This document shows positions 62,714-64,000 of a stretch of 64,000 bases of DNA, piece after piece. The position numbers were made by a program, and so were the translations under genes. The DNA comes from Oerskovia enterophila (GTDB lineage: Bacteria > Actinomycetota > Actinomycetes > Actinomycetales > Cellulomonadaceae): assembly GCF_001692445.1 (NCBI RefSeq), contig NZ_MAQA01000021.1:1-64000 (forward strand), given 5' to 3'. The notes under the pieces are model-generated. The model worked only from the letters and a program-made list of their open reading frames with translations, had not been told where the DNA came from and did no database searches. How positions within the stretch are numbered: position 1 is the stretch's first letter; each line of letters opens with the position of its first letter.

Positions 62714-64000
62714 ATGAGCACGCACAGAGAAGCGGTCGTCACGCGCCGACCGAGACCGCACCCGGGAGCACGCGCCGTCGCGGCGCTCCTCGGGGCCGCA
62801 CTGGTCCTCACGGGCTGGGCGCCCGTCGCCGCAGCCGCCGACGCCGGCCTGCCCGCCCCGGTCCTGGACCTGCGCTTCGAGGGGGACCTCGCCGACGTCT
62901 CGCCCGCGGCGCACCCGGTCGTGGCCAAGGGGCACGCGGGCTCGACGACGACGAACCTGGGCTGGGTCCCGGGGGTCGCCGAAGGGTCGCAGGCCGTCGA
63001 GCTGGGAGGCAGCACGTTCCTCGACCTCGGGGCGTCGACCGACCTGCAGCCCGAGGACCTGACGCTGTCGTTCTGGCTGCGACCCACGGGGAAGATGACC
63101 GGTGAGCAGGTCGTGAGCTGGAACAAGGGTGCGTACAACTCGGACGGCTGGTACCTGTCCTCGGAGTCGGACACGTCGCCGCTCGCGCTGTCGATCGGCC
63201 CGGCGTCGGGCCAGCCGTACAAGGTCCGGGTGGCCTCGGCCGACCGCGCGTCGTTCCTCCCCGCGGACGAGTGGACGCACCTCGTGGTCACGTACGACGC
63301 GGCGACCAAGGACGTGGCGTTCTACCGCAACGGTGAGCAGGTCCCGGCGACCGTCGCGAGCCCGATCGGCTCGGGCGGCGCGACCGGTGTCCTGGGCTCG
63401 TCGCCCACGCTGCCCAAGACGATCGGGTTCAACGGTCCGTCCTACAACGGGTCCTACCTGCGGGCGGGGCTGGACCAGTACCGCCTGTACGACGGCGTCG
63501 CGTCGCTCGCCGACGTCGTCGGGCTCTACGAGGAGTCCGGACGGGTGATCGACCGCGAGGCGGTCGCGCAGGCCGACGCCGACGGGCTCTCGCTGCCCGA
63601 GCGGGTCACGGTCGCGCTCGTCCTCGCGGCAAGGGGCTCGCGGGGCTCGACCATCACGTGGGAGTCGTCGGCTCCCGACGTCGTCGCGACCGACGGCACC
63701 GTGACCCGGCCCGCCGAGGGCCAGGACGACGCCGAGGTCACGCTGACCGCCACGGCGCGGTACCTCGACGGGCCGCCCGTGACCCGCGAGCTCCGCGTGG
63801 TGGTCCCCGCACTGGTGTCGATGGACCCCCTCGAGAACAGCGGCCTGCCCACGGTCCTGCTGTCCGACGACTTCTTGAACAACGCCGCGTCCAAGGAGCA
63901 GGACTACCTCCTGAGCCTGAGCTCGGAGACGTTCCTCTACGAGTTCTACAAGGTCGCCGGGCTCGAGCCCACGACTCCCCAGGGGTACGGCGGCTGGGAG
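62714..64000 (+). CDS. Secreted LamG-domain GH127-type beta-L-arabinofuranosidase (partial)
   Basis: Open to the window end, with 429 codons seen. A twin-basic-like signal peptide (RRPRPHPGARAVAALLGAALVLTGWAPVAAAADA, read in parts) leads into a LamG/concanavalin-like domain (about 45-265: LDLRFEGDLADVSP, LTLSFWLRPTG, WTHLVVTYDAATKDVAFYRNG). An atrophied Ig-like domain follows (ITWESSAPDVVATDGTVTRP). From about residue 375, SDDFLNNAASKEQDYLLSLS and AGLEPTTPQGYGGWE match the start of GH127 catalytic domains, which release L-arabinofuranose from plant or glycoprotein glycans. The active site is beyond the window. Confidence 0.78.
   Translation, partial: MSTHREAVVTRRPRPHPGARAVAALLGAALVLTGWAPVAAAADAGLPAPVLDLRFEGDLADVSPAAHPVVAKGHAGSTTTNLGWVPGVAEGSQAVELGGSTFLDLGASTDLQPEDLTLSFWLRPTGKMTGEQVVSWNKGAYNSDGWYLSSESDTSPLALSIGPASGQPYKVRVASADRASFLPADEWTHLVVTYDAATKDVAFYRNGEQVPATVASPIGSGGATGVLGSSPTLPKTIGFNGPSYNGSYLRAGLDQYRLYDGVASLADVVGLYEESGRVIDREAVAQADADGLSLPERVTVALVLAARGSRGSTITWESSAPDVVATDGTVTRPAEGQDDAEVTLTATARYLDGPPVTRELRVVVPALVSMDPLENSGLPTVLLSDDFLNNAASKEQDYLLSLSSETFLYEFYKVAGLEPTTPQGYGGWE

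Overview
The window is high-GC (roughly 70% or more, with strongly G/C-biased third codon positions) chromosomal DNA of an actinobacterium. WhiA, RbpA, OpcA and the block rapZ-yvcK-whiA / gap-pgk-tpi-secG / pgl-opcA-zwf-tal-tkt / ctaB / xerD-parA-scpAB are typical of Actinomycetota. A GH127-type arabinofuranosidase and LacI-type operators point towards a plant-polymer-degrading Micrococcales (Cellulomonadaceae/Promicromonosporaceae, for example Oerskovia- or Cellulosimicrobium-like). The genus is inference, not demonstrated.

Bases 1-24,800 are conserved core. A probable uvrC tail is followed by rapZ, yvcK and whiA. Glycolytic gap, pgk and tpiA come next, with secG and rbpA. A minus-strand pentose-phosphate cluster follows (tkt, tal, zwf, opcA, pgl in transcription order). 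Then ctaB, xerD and a tightly overlapping run parA-scpA-scpB-rluB, aroH-cmk-plsC and der cover chromosome segregation, ribosome maturation and small-molecule synthesis. Nearly all neighbours here overlap by ATGA or GTGA, suggesting translational coupling.

Bases 25,100-31,650 are an accessory island. An intact tRNA-Pro(GGG) lies at its left edge, and the last 34 bases of the tRNA plus the next base recur, with one mismatch, at 31,618-31,652. Inside are a frameshifted HNH-like gene, two tandem YjbR/MmcQ genes, a TetR regulator with an MDR oxidoreductase, and a PadR regulator with a DHA2 exporter. Each regulator has a near-perfect palindromic operator. No integrase is visible, so the island looks like a remnant. 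Homology between its two ends continues about 290 bp beyond the tRNA.

Bases 32,000-44,500 hold a lipoprotein, a DeoR/MFS pair, a LacI-phosphotransferase-MATE run, an exported alpha/beta hydrolase facing a NarL-type two-component system, and a GT2/membrane-protein pair. Bases 43,500-47,500 are an envelope-stress locus: a sigma factor with a small partner diverges from a six-gene Asp23/Gls24 operon, with a perfect CRP-type palindrome (TGTGA-N6-TCACA) between them. A 59-residue membrane protein in that operon is easy to miss.

Bases 47,500-64,000 contain a GNAT protein, an ABC-F protein with a structured leader, a YCII/DGPF protein coupled to an ECF42-type sigma factor, and a DHA2 exporter. They also hold a small PEP-synthase-like protein divergent from two HTH proteins across a perfect 27-bp palindrome, Mn-catalase plus Dps, and a three-gene cluster (acyl-CoA dehydrogenase-like, PIG-L/methyltransferase fusion, GT2). 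The window ends inside a secreted LamG/GH127 enzyme gene under a LacI-type operator. The last three-gene cluster and the PEP-synthase-like locus are the best candidates for undescribed biology.
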